The position numbers were made by a program, and so were the translations under genes. The notes beneath the pieces were generated by a model. The model saw only the letters and a program-made list of their open reading frames with translations, did no database searches and was not told the origin of the DNA. Below are positions 51,617 through 58,784 of a stretch of DNA of 58,784 bases, in pieces. Location of the stretch: contig JAUIAT010000012.1 of assembly GCA_030425295.1 (NCBI GenBank), positions 1 through 58,784 on the forward strand, read 5' to 3'. The stretch's first letter is position 1. Every line of letters starts with the position of its first letter. The stretch comes from Gammaproteobacteria bacterium. GTDB taxonomy: Bacteria; Pseudomonadota; Gammaproteobacteria; JAUIAT01.

Positions 51617-52364
51617 ATGTGATGAAGATCAAACTATAATTCAATTGTCTGATCTTCATTTTTCGGTAGGCTGTCAACAATTGCCTGACGTGCTTAAACA
51701 CATAGAAATGAAATTTATCGGCGATAAAAAAATTATTCTGTCGGGAGATCTCGTTGCAAATGCGACTTCTACGCAATACAGGCAGCTAGAAATTATTCTA
51801 CAAAAAACGAATTACGAGATTTATGCAATTCCCGGAAATCACGATAACCTCCAATTAATGAAACAACATTTACTTAAAGATAGAATTCAATTTACAAAAG
51901 ATCTAGTTTGTAAAAATTGGGTTTTATTATTCCTGGACACGAGCAATCCTGGGATTAATTTAGGATCTGGCAGATTAATAAAATCTGACTTAATAGGGTT
52001 GGATTGTGCATTGAAAAAACATATTGGTAAAAATGTTATTATCATCATGCATCACCCACCTATAACCTTTGGGGCAGATTGGTTTAAAAAAATATGCCTT
52101 GAAAATCTGGATGATTTTAAAGCTGTAGTGAAGAGTCACACAAATATAAGGGCAGTTTTATTTGGGCATGCACATACAAGTTATCAAACCACAGTTGATG
52201 GCGTTAAGTATATTTGTTCGCCATCTTCTTGGGTGCAATTTGATCATTCAATTAATGACAAACTTGCCTACAAGAATATAGGTCCTGGTTACAATTGGTA
52301 CAAATTAAAACAAAATGGTAGTTTTAAATTTGGCACAGTTTTTCTTTGTAGTGGGGAGAATTAG
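51600..52364 (+). CDS. Calcineurin-like metallophosphoesterase, CpdA-like
   Basis: A 254-residue phosphodiesterase with all five metallophosphoesterase motifs: IQLSDLHFS, ILSGDLVAN, IPGNHDN, IIMHHPPIT and LFGHAHTS. These bind two metal ions. Length and motif spacing match CpdA, the 3',5'-cyclic AMP phosphodiesterase, although other nucleotide phosphodiesterases are possible. Its start ATG 51600 lies within the end of the yhhQ gene, so the two are coupled. It ends 13 bp from the convergent repressor gene, with no obvious terminator. Confidence 0.85.
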   Translation: MPLSVRCDEDQTIIQLSDLHFSVGCQQLPDVLKHIEMKFIGDKKIILSGDLVANATSTQYRQLEIILQKTNYEIYAIPGNHDNLQLMKQHLLKDRIQFTKDLVCKNWVLLFLDTSNPGINLGSGRLIKSDLIGLDCALKKHIGKNVIIIMHHPPITFGADWFKKICLENLDDFKAVVKSHTNIRAVLFGHAHTSYQTTVDGVKYICSPSSWVQFDHSINDKLAYKNIGPGYNWYKLKQNGSFKFGTVFLCSGEN

Positions 52365-52377
52365 ATGGTTGGCTCTA

Positions 52378-53049
52378 TTATCTTGCCTTAAATAAAGTTA
52401 AAACAATAACTCCTAATATTTCGTGGCACCCCTTATCAAATAACAATACAGGGGAGTTGCCGCATATGGAATGAAGTTGCCATACTGGGGGGTCGATAAG
52501 TAGCTCTCTTACTGCGACGTCATTTGTCTCTTTAATTTTTATAAGAACATAGTCTTTATCTCTAGGGTGTTCATCAGGATCCGCAATCAAGATGCTTCCA
52601 TTAGGAAATCTTGGAGAAAGCGAAGGCCTACTTTCTATGGCAAAACTATGAAGTCCAAGCTCATTTGCATATTCAGCTCCGACAGAATGCCACATTCTAT
52701 AATTTTTTTGAGTGCTTTTAGCATCAAAATTAGCATTAGAAATGTAGTCCCAATTCAAAAGAGGTATTGATCTTTGTTTATTTTGCTTATTAGGTGTATC
52801 AATTAATTGATTAGAAATTAAATCATCAAGGCTTATGCTGAAATAATTTGCAATAGACTTTAATGTTGAAATTCTGGGGTCAGTTGTAGATCCATTTATA
52901 AGTCTGTGAATCGTATTGTAAGGCAAATTTAAAACTCTAGCTAAGTCACTTTCCGACATGTTCCTTTTTTCAAGCAAATTGGAAATATTCTTAGAAACTC
53001 CATTTAAGCTATTGCATTTATAGCTTATAGCTGTATTTGAGAAACCCAT
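52378..53049 (-). CDS. XRE-type HTH regulator with S24 (LexA/CI-like) C-terminal domain
   Basis: A 223-residue repressor. The N-terminal helix-turn-helix is at about residues 20-75 (MSESDLARVLNLPYNTIHRL, then TDPRISTLKSIANYF). The C-terminal S24-like domain has ESRPSLSPRFPNGSILIADP, retaining the S-x-x-P serine. The position of the catalytic lysine (V-x-V-K-R-L in active repressors) reads DVAVRELLID, with arginine instead of lysine. Self-cleavage is therefore unlikely. AGGCGG lies upstream of ATG 53049. It faces the small HTH gene at 53256, with a 206-bp shared regulatory region. It probably represses itself or its neighbour. Confidence 0.85.
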   Translation of the reverse strand: MGFSNTAISYKCNSLNGVSKNISNLLEKRNMSESDLARVLNLPYNTIHRLINGSTTDPRISTLKSIANYFSISLDDLISNQLIDTPNKQNKQRSIPLLNWDYISNANFDAKSTQKNYRMWHSVGAEYANELGLHSFAIESRPSLSPRFPNGSILIADPDEHPRDKDYVLIKIKETNDVAVRELLIDPPVWQLHSICGNSPVLLFDKGCHEILGVIVLTLFKAR

Positions 53050-53172
53050 TCTAGCGTCCGCCTAATTAATATTTATACATTCATTTTGACAAAAAAATAA
53101 AAATTTGCAATAGATGGTCGGCTTTTTGAGTTTAAAAAAACATGCGCCCTTTTAGATAAGGAAAATTTAATA

Positions 53173-53201
53173 TTGACATTAAAGTAAATAAGTTACATAT
53201 T
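53173..53201 (+). promoter_or_regulatory. Sigma70-type promoter of the 53256 gene
   Basis: TTGACA (53173-53178) is a perfect -35. After a 17-nt spacer, CATATT (53196-53201) matches 4 of 6 positions of the -10. It lies about 55 nt upstream of ATG 53256. Confidence 0.55.
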
Positions 53202-53206
53202 TGTAA
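53193..53206. promoter_or_regulatory. Candidate operator (inverted repeat over the -10)
   Basis: TTACA-TATT-TGTAA is a perfect 5-bp inverted repeat with a 4-nt centre. It overlaps the -10 of the 53256 gene, where a bound repressor would block RNA polymerase. It sits between the S24-like repressor and the small HTH gene. No second copy was found nearby. Binding is inferred. Confidence 0.4.
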
Positions 53207-53255
53207 ATCAAATGTAGTTAGGCATGTTAGGGTAACAAATATAAGGAGATTAATT

Positions 53256-53477
53256 ATGTTTAATATAAACTTGGAAAGCTCAATAAGCATGGACATTTTT
53301 ATGAAACCAAGCAAAGAACTTTCAGATAATGAATATAACTGTTTAAGATTATGGATAGAAAATCCTAATTTACTGGTGATCGCCTCTGAATTGCAAATTT
53401 CTCCCAAAAATATCCAAATTTTCTTAGTTAATGCTTGCAATAAAATACTAAATCAAGTGAAAGTTTCGACTAACTAG
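53256..53477 (+). CDS. Small LuxR-type helix-turn-helix protein
   Basis: A 73-residue protein consisting almost only of a LuxR/GerE-like DNA-binding domain: ELSDNEYNCLRLWIENPN, then VIASELQISPKNIQIFLVNA, matching the L-T-x-R-E...E-I-A-x-x-L-x-I-S-x-x-T pattern. There is no receiver or ligand domain. AAGGAGAT with 5-6 nt spacing before ATG 53256 and a perfect -35 upstream support a real gene despite its size. It is divergent from the S24-like repressor. A stand-alone mini regulator that binds DNA or modulates a larger LuxR protein is inferred. Confidence 0.7.
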   Translation: MFNINLESSISMDIFMKPSKELSDNEYNCLRLWIENPNLLVIASELQISPKNIQIFLVNACNKILNQVKVSTN

Positions 53478-53610
53478 AAATATTTTCATATGATTTTCAT
53501 ATAGGATGTAAGCGCGAATTTGTCGATCCGCTTGCAACTGTGTTGCTCGTTAATAAATATAAAGAATTGGCACTAATTTGCTGAGCAGAAGAGATATAAA
53601 AGTATTATTT

Positions 53611-54675
53611 TTATTCTTTTTTATTGAATAAATAAAGATAATCACTATAGCTTTCTTCTTCAAGCTTATCTGCCGGAATAAATCTAAGTGATGCTGAGTT
53701 AATGCAGTATCTTAAGCCAGTTGGCGCGGGGCCATCTTCAAAAACATGACCAAGATGTGAATCAGCATATTTTGACCTAACTTCAGTTCTGATGCCTAAA
53801 AATAAAGACTTATCTTCTTTAGTCTTAATAAACTCTTTATCAATTGGCTTGGTAAAACTTGGCCATCCAGTTTTTGAATCGTATTTATCAGTTGAAGCAA
53901 AAAGTGGCTCTCCTGAGAGTATATCAACATAAATACCAGGCTCTTTATTGTCCCAATATTTATTATCAAATGGTCGTTCAGTGCCTTCTTCTTGCGTCAC
54001 TTCATATTGCAATTCACTTAATTTTTTTAGGCGTGCTTGCTTGTCAAAATTTGAATATTTTTTATGTTCCACTTTTATTTCCTTGATTTTTTTACCTTTC
54101 CAAACATCATCAAGTCTAGAGTCTCTTCTGCAGCCAAATCTATAGATATTGTAGCTAACTGGGTTTTTCTTATAATAATCTTGATGATAATCTTCTGCTG
54201 GATAAAAATGAGTTGAAGGTGAAATTTCAGTAAAGACTTTTTCAAATTGCTGTTTTACAGCAGATTTTGATTTTTCAGCAATTTTTTTCTGCTCATTATT
54301 TAAATAAAAAATGACACTTCTGTACTGGGAGCCAACATCGCAGAATTGGGCGTTATTAACGGTTGGATCAATGTTTCGCCAGAAGTGATTTAGCAGTTCC
54401 TGGTAGCTTATTTTTTTAGAATTGAATTCAACTTTAACAACTTCAGCGTAACCAGTTTGTCCTGATGACACCATTTCATAAGTGGGGTTTTCAATTTTGC
54501 CACCATCATATCCTGAAGTTGTGCTTATCACGCCGTCTAATTTGTCAAAGTCTGCCTCAACGCACCAGAAACAACCGCCGCCAAAAATTGCAGTTTCTGT
54601 TTCCTTGTTAGCAGCATTTGCAGTTCCCATTATAAAAATCACTATAAATATCAAATATTGTATTAAACTATTCAT
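53611..54675 (-). CDS. msrAB: Bifunctional methionine sulfoxide reductase MsrA-MsrB, exported
   Basis: A 354-residue fusion that repairs both S and R methionine sulfoxides. An N-terminal signal peptide ([21 protein letters not shown]) indicates a periplasmic or secreted enzyme. MsrA has [16 protein letters not shown] with its catalytic cysteine. MsrB has [22 protein letters not shown] and [12 protein letters not shown], with the catalytic cysteine in R-Y-C-I-N. The zinc-binding cysteine pairs of many MsrB proteins are absent ([13 protein letters not shown]). ATG 54675 is preferred to the upstream start at 54786, which would overlap tag and destroy the signal peptide. It follows tag by 7 bp. 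Confidence 0.92.
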   Translation of the reverse strand: MNSLIQYLIFIVIFIMGTANAANKETETAIFGGGCFWCVEADFDKLDGVISTTSGYDGGKIENPTYEMVSSGQTGYAEVVKVEFNSKKISYQELLNHFWRNIDPTVNNAQFCDVGSQYRSVIFYLNNEQKKIAEKSKSAVKQQFEKVFTEISPSTHFYPAEDYHQDYYKKNPVSYNIYRFGCRRDSRLDDVWKGKKIKEIKVEHKKYSNFDKQARLKKLSELQYEVTQEEGTERPFDNKYWDNKEPGIYVDILSGEPLFASTDKYDSKTGWPSFTKPIDKEFIKTKEDKSLFLGIRTEVRSKYADSHLGHVFEDGPAPTGLRYCINSASLRFIPADKLEEESYSDYLYLFNKKE

Positions 54676-54682
54676 TTCATAA

Positions 54683-55246
54683 TTATAGTTCACTCCGACA
54701 GAAGCAGTCCTCAGTATGATCATTAACCATGCCAACAGCCTGCATAAATGCGTAGCAAATAGTACTGCCAACAAATTTAAATCCACGTTTTTTTAGCACT
54801 TTTGACATTCTGTCAGATATTTCAGTTGTGGCGGGTACATCTTTTATTGATTGAAAATTATTAATCACTGGCTTATGGCCAACAAATTGCCAAAGATAGT
54901 CTGAAAACTTGGTGCCTTCCTTTTTTAGCTCTAAAAATAATTTTGCATTGGTGATTGCGGCTTGGATTTTTAATTTATTTCTAATAATGCCTGCGTTATT
55001 CACAAGTTCATTAAATTTTTTTTGGTCGTATTTGGCAATTTTTTCAGGATTAAAATTATCAAATGCTTTTCTGAAATTTTCGCGTTTTTTCAAAACTGTG
55101 ATCCAACTAAGACCTGCTTGCATGCCCTCAAGAATTAGAAATTCGAATAATAGTTGGTCATTATAAATGGGTTTTCCCCATTCGTTGTCGTGATACTCAA
55201 TATAAAATGGGTCACTACCCGCCCATGCGCATCTGGTTTTTGCCAT
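54683..55246 (-). CDS. tag: DNA-3-methyladenine glycosylase I
   Basis: A 187-residue HhH-GPD-related base excision enzyme that removes 3-methyladenine. [20 protein letters not shown] is the family N-terminus with the zinc-ligand cysteine. [20 protein letters not shown] has the base-pocket residues. [20 protein letters not shown] precedes DHTEDCFC, which carries the other zinc ligands. Length is normal for Tag. It probably forms an operon with msrAB, together giving protection from alkylation and oxidation. Confidence 0.95.
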   Translation of the reverse strand: MAKTRCAWAGSDPFYIEYHDNEWGKPIYNDQLLFEFLILEGMQAGLSWITVLKKRENFRKAFDNFNPEKIAKYDQKKFNELVNNAGIIRNKLKIQAAITNAKLFLELKKEGTKFSDYLWQFVGHKPVINNFQSIKDVPATTEISDRMSKVLKKRGFKFVGSTICYAFMQAVGMVNDHTEDCFCRSEL

Positions 55247-55280
55247 GTTAGTTTCCTTTAAATTGTATTAAAATATATCT

Positions 55281-55443
55281 ATGGTCTGTTGATAATTTAT
55301 GTTGTGGAGCGAAAATGCTAAAAATTTAGTGAAAATTTGTTCTTTAATGCAGAGAATAGTCTAGCTGTTTAACAAATTAAAGGGCAAGTTTTCACAAATT
55401 ATCTGTATTTGCAGATGTAAAATGAATTGTCAGTAGACCCTAT
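55281..55443 (+). repeat. MITE-like dispersed element, copy B (complete)
   Basis: The left end starts ATGGTCTGTTGATAATTTAT. The right end is TGAATTGTCAGTAGACCC and reads GGGTCTACTGACAATTCA on the other strand. These form imperfect terminal inverted repeats of about 24 bp. The interior (GCGAAAATGCTAAAAATTTA, TTCACAAATTATCTG) matches copy A inverted, with an extra 11 bp. No coding capacity. It occupies most of the 225-bp gap between tag and yfcH. Confidence 0.75.
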
Positions 55444-55471
55444 TAACTTAGTCGTTTTATAAGGATATAAG

Positions 55472-56404
55472 ATGGATATCATAATTTTTGGTGCCAGTGG
55501 TCTTATTGGTAAAGCATTAGTAAATCACCTTAGATCTAAACACGCAATTACCGTAGTTGGCAGAAATAAAGAGAAGCTTGAGAGCATTTTTACTGACAAA
55601 GTGAAGTGTCTTACTTGGGGCGATGTTAATTCAGAATTGCTTGCAGAATTTGATGTTGCTATAAATCTTGTCGGAGAAAATATCGGTGAAAAACGTTGGT
55701 CTTCGGCCCAAATGCAAGAAATTATAGATAGTCGTGTAGATTCAACCTTCAGAATTGCTTCTGCTTGTGCTGAACTTGGTGAAAAGTCTCCTCGAATTAT
55801 TAATGCTAGTGCTATTGGTATTTATGGGTTGCAACAATCTATTCGCGAGCAATCTGCTGTTATATATGATGATGAAAGTGAGCTGCCAGCACCTCCCACT
55901 GATTTTTTATCAAAGGTTGGCTCCCATTGGGAGGCAGCCTTAACCCCAGCTATCGATATAGGTGTTTCAGTCGTCAAAACAAGATTTTCGGTTGTGCTTT
56001 CTGGTGATGGTGGGGCTCTTAGAAAAATGTATCCTGTATTTAAATTTGGTTTGGGGTCTGTTATAGGTTCCGGCAAGCAGCCATTTTCTTGGGTTGCAAT
56101 CGATGATGTGGTTGCAGCAATTGCATTTCTAATTGAAGAAAAGCCTGATGCATCTGGTTCATTTAATATTGTGGCTGAGGAAGTAGTTTCCCAAAAAACT
56201 TTTGCTAAAAAATTGGCCAAAGTTTTGCGTCGCCCCTGTTTTTTATGGTTGCCATCTATTGTTGTGAGAGTTATGTTTGGCCAAATGGGGCGTGAATTGC
56301 TTTTGAATGGTCAAGCTGTAAAGGGGCAGAAGCTTCGAGATCTTGGGTTTAAGTATAAGTTTGATAAGCTTGATTCCGCACTTCGGCACGTTTTAAAGGT
56401 GTAG
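55472..56404 (+). CDS. yfcH: TIGR01777-family epimerase, YfcH-like
   Basis: A 310-residue SDR-like protein of the SDR39U1/YfcH group. IIFGASGLIGKALVNHL is the NAD(P)-binding motif. INLVGENIGEKRWSSAQMQE is diagnostic of the family, as are INASAIGIYG and PFSWVAIDDVVAAI. The C-terminal DUF1731-like part has LPSIVVRVMFGQMGRELLL. Substrates of these proteins are not established. AAGGATAT precedes ATG 55472. It is followed 37 bp later by photolyase in the same direction. Confidence 0.9.
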   Translation: MDIIIFGASGLIGKALVNHLRSKHAITVVGRNKEKLESIFTDKVKCLTWGDVNSELLAEFDVAINLVGENIGEKRWSSAQMQEIIDSRVDSTFRIASACAELGEKSPRIINASAIGIYGLQQSIREQSAVIYDDESELPAPPTDFLSKVGSHWEAALTPAIDIGVSVVKTRFSVVLSGDGGALRKMYPVFKFGLGSVIGSGKQPFSWVAIDDVVAAIAFLIEEKPDASGSFNIVAEEVVSQKTFAKKLAKVLRRPCFLWLPSIVVRVMFGQMGRELLLNGQAVKGQKLRDLGFKYKFDKLDSALRHVLKV

Positions 56405-56441
56405 TCATTGGGGTCTTTTGACTAGTAAAGGATGAAATCTT

Positions 56442-57854
56442 TTGATCATAGTTTGGTTTCGACAGGATTTACGTATTACTGATAATGCGGCTTTATCTGC
56501 TGCTATCGCGTTATCTGATGATATTCTCCCGCTATATGTTCTGGATGATGATGTAGCAAGGCCAATTGGTGGAGCTCAGCGTTGGTGGTTGCATCATAGT
56601 CTGTTAGCTTTGGGTAATGATCTTTTAAGGCTTGGTGCAAATTTGGTTTTAAAACATGGTAAATCAGAGAAAATTATTTCTGAGCTGCTAGAAAAATATC
56701 CAGTTGAGGCCGTGTATTCACACAAAGTTTATGAGCCTAACGCCATTAAAACGGATTGTGAAATTCAAGATATTTGCCAAGAAAAACATATTGAGTTTAA
56801 ACAATTTTCTGGTTCTTTGTTAGTCGAACCAAATAAAATTAATAACAAAGCAGGGACTGCATTTAAGGTTTATACACCATTTTATAAGACAGTTTATCCA
56901 TTGATTGGCGTCCCAGAAATAATTCCTGCTCCAAGACGAATTTCGCAGAAAACTAAATTTAAATCCGAAAATTTAGAAGACTGGGGGCTTTTACCAAAAA
57001 ATCCCAATTGGGCAGTAAATTTTGCATGGAAACCTGGAGAGAAGTCAGCTCTTAATAAATTAGATAAATATGTGGCTGAAGGCATTGGTCGTTATCAGGA
57101 TGATCGGGATCGTCCTGATTTTGCAGCAACTTCTCAATTGTCAGCCCATTTGCATTTTGGTGAGGTTAGCCCTCGTTATATTTGGTCTTATATCAAGCAA
57201 GCTGAAATTCAAAAGAAATCGATTACAAGGGGTGCTGAAGGTTACTTACGCCAACTTGTTTGGCGGGAATTTTCTTATTATTTATTAAATAGATTTCCAG
57301 GGATTGAAGTCGAAAATTTTAATAAAAAATTTGATAAATTTCCTTGGGAAGAGAATAAAGATCAGCTAGTTGCTTGGCAAAAAGGCCAAACTGGCTATCC
57401 AATTGTTGATGCCGGCATGCGCCAGCTTTGGCAAACGGGTTATATGCATAATCGGGTGAGAATGATTGTTGCTTCATTTTTAACTAAAGATTTATTTATC
57501 GACTGGAGATTAGGTGAGGCCTGGTTTTGGGATACTTTAGTGGATGCTGATCTGGCTAATAATGTTACAGGTTGGCAGTGGGTAGCTGGTAGCGGGGCTG
57601 ACGCGGCGCCTTATTTTCGTATTTTTAATCCAACTTTGCAGGGTAAAAAATTTGATCCAAATGGAGACTATGTGCGCCGCTGGGTGCCTGAAATTGCTAG
57701 CCTTCCTGACAAATATATTCATGATCCTAGCTTTGCTCCTAGAGAAATTCTTTCAGAAGTAGGGGTTAAGCTTGGAGTAACTTATCCTTATCTGATTGTT
57801 GATCATGCGTGGGCTCGAGATAAGGCCTTAAAAATCTATAAGGAGATAAAGTGA
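56442..57854 (+). CDS. phrB: Deoxyribodipyrimidine photo-lyase (class I)
   Basis: A 470-residue FAD-dependent enzyme that splits cyclobutane pyrimidine dimers using light. The antenna-binding domain opens with IIVWFRQDLRITDNAAL. FAD-domain motifs are TSQLSAHLHFGEVSPRYIW, LRQLVWREFSYYLL, WQKGQTGYPIVDAGMRQLW, GYMHNRVRMIVASFLTKDL and NVTGWQWVAGSGADAAPYFR. Start is TTG 56442, about 9 nt after AAAGGA; no ATG exists in frame nearby, and the ATG at 56432 is in another frame. It overlaps the SDR gene by 4 nt. A role for light suggests at least part of the life cycle outside a dark host niche. Confidence 0.96.
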   Translation: MIIVWFRQDLRITDNAALSAAIALSDDILPLYVLDDDVARPIGGAQRWWLHHSLLALGNDLLRLGANLVLKHGKSEKIISELLEKYPVEAVYSHKVYEPNAIKTDCEIQDICQEKHIEFKQFSGSLLVEPNKINNKAGTAFKVYTPFYKTVYPLIGVPEIIPAPRRISQKTKFKSENLEDWGLLPKNPNWAVNFAWKPGEKSALNKLDKYVAEGIGRYQDDRDRPDFAATSQLSAHLHFGEVSPRYIWSYIKQAEIQKKSITRGAEGYLRQLVWREFSYYLLNRFPGIEVENFNKKFDKFPWEENKDQLVAWQKGQTGYPIVDAGMRQLWQTGYMHNRVRMIVASFLTKDLFIDWRLGEAWFWDTLVDADLANNVTGWQWVAGSGADAAPYFRIFNPTLQGKKFDPNGDYVRRWVPEIASLPDKYIHDPSFAPREILSEVGVKLGVTYPYLIVDHAWARDKALKIYKEIK

Positions 57855-58528
57855 CTACTTCAATGATTATTGGCTGTGGTGGAATTGGTTTAGCTGTTGC
57901 TAAAAAAATGCAAAGTCTTGGCCAAGAAGTAGTGATTGTGTCTAAGCAAGAAGAATTAGAAATTGAAAATGTAGATCGAGTCAAATTTTCTGATCTTGAA
58001 ACATATTTTTCCAGAAAACTACCAGAGAATATCATTAATACCATTGGTATGTTGCATGATAATACCCATATGCCAGAAAAAAATATCCAGCAATTTTCAG
58101 GCGAGTGGTTGCAAAAAAGTATTAATGTTAATGTGATGCCAACGGCGCAAATCGCTCAAGCACTTGCTGAGCATATAACACCTGAAACTAAGCTGAAAAT
58201 GTTAACTATTTCGGCCAGGCTTTCTAGTATTTCAGATAATAGGTTAGGGGGTTGGTATAGTTACCGGATGAGCAAGGCTGCTCTTAATATGTTAATCAAA
58301 AATATTGCTATCGAGTGGGGGCGTTTATATCCAAGCGTGGTGGTTTGTGGTTATCACCCAGGAACTGTGGATACTGATCTGACTAGACCGTTTAGGGAAG
58401 GTATCAATAAGGATCAATTATTTTCACCTGATAAGTCTGCTGAACATTTACTTAAAATTTTGAAACAAATTACGCCAAAAGATAGCGGTAATCTTTTTGA
58501 TTGGGGCGGAAATGTGATTACCTTTTAA
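57851..58528 (+). CDS. SDR family NAD(P)-dependent oxidoreductase (CsgA/C-factor-like)
   Basis: A 225-residue short-chain dehydrogenase. The glycine motif is MIIGCGGIGLAVAKKM. NTIGMLHD takes the place of the N-A-G block. ISARLSSISDNRLGGWYSYRMSKAA contains the serine and the Y-x3-K catalytic residues. CGYHPGTVDTDLTRPF is typical of the C-factor/YbbO-like group. GTG 57851 follows AAGGAGAT and overlaps the photolyase stop (GTGA). Such genes often travel beside photolyase, but the substrate is unknown. Confidence 0.88.
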   Translation: MTTSMIIGCGGIGLAVAKKMQSLGQEVVIVSKQEELEIENVDRVKFSDLETYFSRKLPENIINTIGMLHDNTHMPEKNIQQFSGEWLQKSINVNVMPTAQIAQALAEHITPETKLKMLTISARLSSISDNRLGGWYSYRMSKAALNMLIKNIAIEWGRLYPSVVVCGYHPGTVDTDLTRPFREGINKDQLFSPDKSAEHLLKILKQITPKDSGNLFDWGGNVITF

Positions 58529-58564
58529 AGGGTTCTTTATCATCGATCTGCAAAGGTTATATAG

Positions 58565-58687
58565 TTACATCTGACAGACCCTAATGCGGTGAAAATTCTT
58601 GCGTGGATTAAGAAACTTGCTTGTTAGGGTTTGTAGTCGAAGGTGTAGGGCGGGAGGGTGTTCAGATCCCTCGACTGCGCTCGGGAT
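58565..58687. repeat. Degenerate composite repeats
   Basis: 58565-58584 (TTACATCTGACAGACCCTAA) resembles the end of the MITE-like element. 58624-58652 (TTAGGG...GTGTAGGGCG) resembles its other end in opposite orientation. 58664-58687 has GATCCC-TCGACTGCGCTC-GGGAT, a REP-like palindrome. The 222-bp gap before the next gene is therefore mostly repeat remnants. Confidence 0.45.
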
Positions 58688-58750
58688 TGTAGATGTTAAC
58701 TAATTCGCTGACAGAATGTATAAATTATTTAATACAATTCTGGAGGCAAA

Positions 58751-58784
58751 ATGAGAAGAAATACCGAAGATAAAACATTAGAAA
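58751..58784 (+). CDS. Start of an unidentified gene (3' partial)
   Basis: ATG 58751 follows TGGAGG with 4 nt spacing, an excellent ribosome binding site. The frame stays open to the window edge (MRRNTEDKTLE). Only 11 codons are visible, so no family can be named. Confidence 0.6.
   Translation, partial: MRRNTEDKTLE

Noticed and set aside
53132..53440. Minus-strand open frame of 102 codons
   Set aside because: It is the shadow of the small LuxR-type gene on the plus strand, has no ribosome binding site and a composition unlike a protein.
52378..53477. Repressor and mini regulator as the edge of a prophage
   Set aside because: No integrase, phage structural gene or attachment repeat is present, and flanking genes are housekeeping.

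Overview
The window is an AT-rich stretch of a Gram-negative genome, most likely a gammaproteobacterium. The evidence is an RND efflux pump, a YhhQ-type transporter next to a CpdA-like phosphoesterase, an ElaA-type acetyltransferase, a class I photolyase and Tag. A Legionellales-like or other host-associated lineage is possible from the style of the S24-type repressor and the short palindromic repeats, but the sequence does not prove it. No rRNA, tRNA, CRISPR array, integrase or transposase gene was seen.

Positions 1 to about 43,000 are one very large surface-glycan (O-antigen, capsule or glycoprotein glycan) locus, cut by the left window edge. Everything from 1 to 30,523 runs on the plus strand with short gaps or overlaps. 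It opens with a UDP-uronate epimerase and a TviB-type UDP-GlcNAc dehydrogenase. Three nonulosonic-acid (sialic-acid-like) modules follow. Module I (2057-9955) is a pseudaminic acid route (pseB, pseC, aldo/keto reductase, pseF, class III aminotransferase, formyltransferase, pseG, pseI) with no pseH. Module II (14481-18478) holds a Gfo/Idh/MocA oxidoreductase, a sialic acid synthase fused to a cupin, a HAD phosphatase and a CMP-sugar synthetase, followed by an MBOAT/SGNH acylation pair. Module III (23161-30523) holds another NeuB-type synthase, a KdsC-like phosphatase, a PtmA-like SDR, an aldehyde dehydrogenase, an FkbM methyltransferase, another CMP-sugar synthetase and a full-length transketolase. 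Three related GT-B-like proteins (9967, 11546, 21858) lie between the modules and are candidate transferases for these acids. A 2OG-Fe(II) oxygenase and several methyltransferases add decoration functions.

From 37,180 down to 30,489 a minus-strand operon encodes an ABC flippase-like transporter, a double GT4 protein, an exostosin-like glycosyltransferase, a sulfotransferase and a methyltransferase. It runs tail to tail into the transketolase gene. From 37,341 to 42,939 there are a GT-A-type protein, an FkbM methyltransferase, two GT4 glycosyltransferases and a Wzy-like membrane polymerase. One GT4 gene appears to start at a non-standard ATC codon.

The remainder (43,073-58,784) is ordinary chromosome. 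It holds an RND pump and adaptor, a SnoaL-like protein, an unknown membrane/coiled-coil protein, two GNATs, an operon of an unknown protein with yhhQ and a phosphoesterase, and a divergent pair of S24-like repressor and mini LuxR-type regulator with a candidate operator. Tag with a secreted MsrA-MsrB fusion, and yfcH-photolyase-SDR, complete it. The right edge cuts a gene starting at 58,751.

Two kinds of short dispersed repeat occur between genes: GC-rich REP-like palindromes (553, 1901-2021, 48889, 58664) and an AT-rich MITE-like element with terminal inverted repeats (50064-50204 and 55281-55443). The main biological point is the stacking of three distinct nonulosonic-acid pathways, two with unusual partner enzymes, in one polysaccharide locus.
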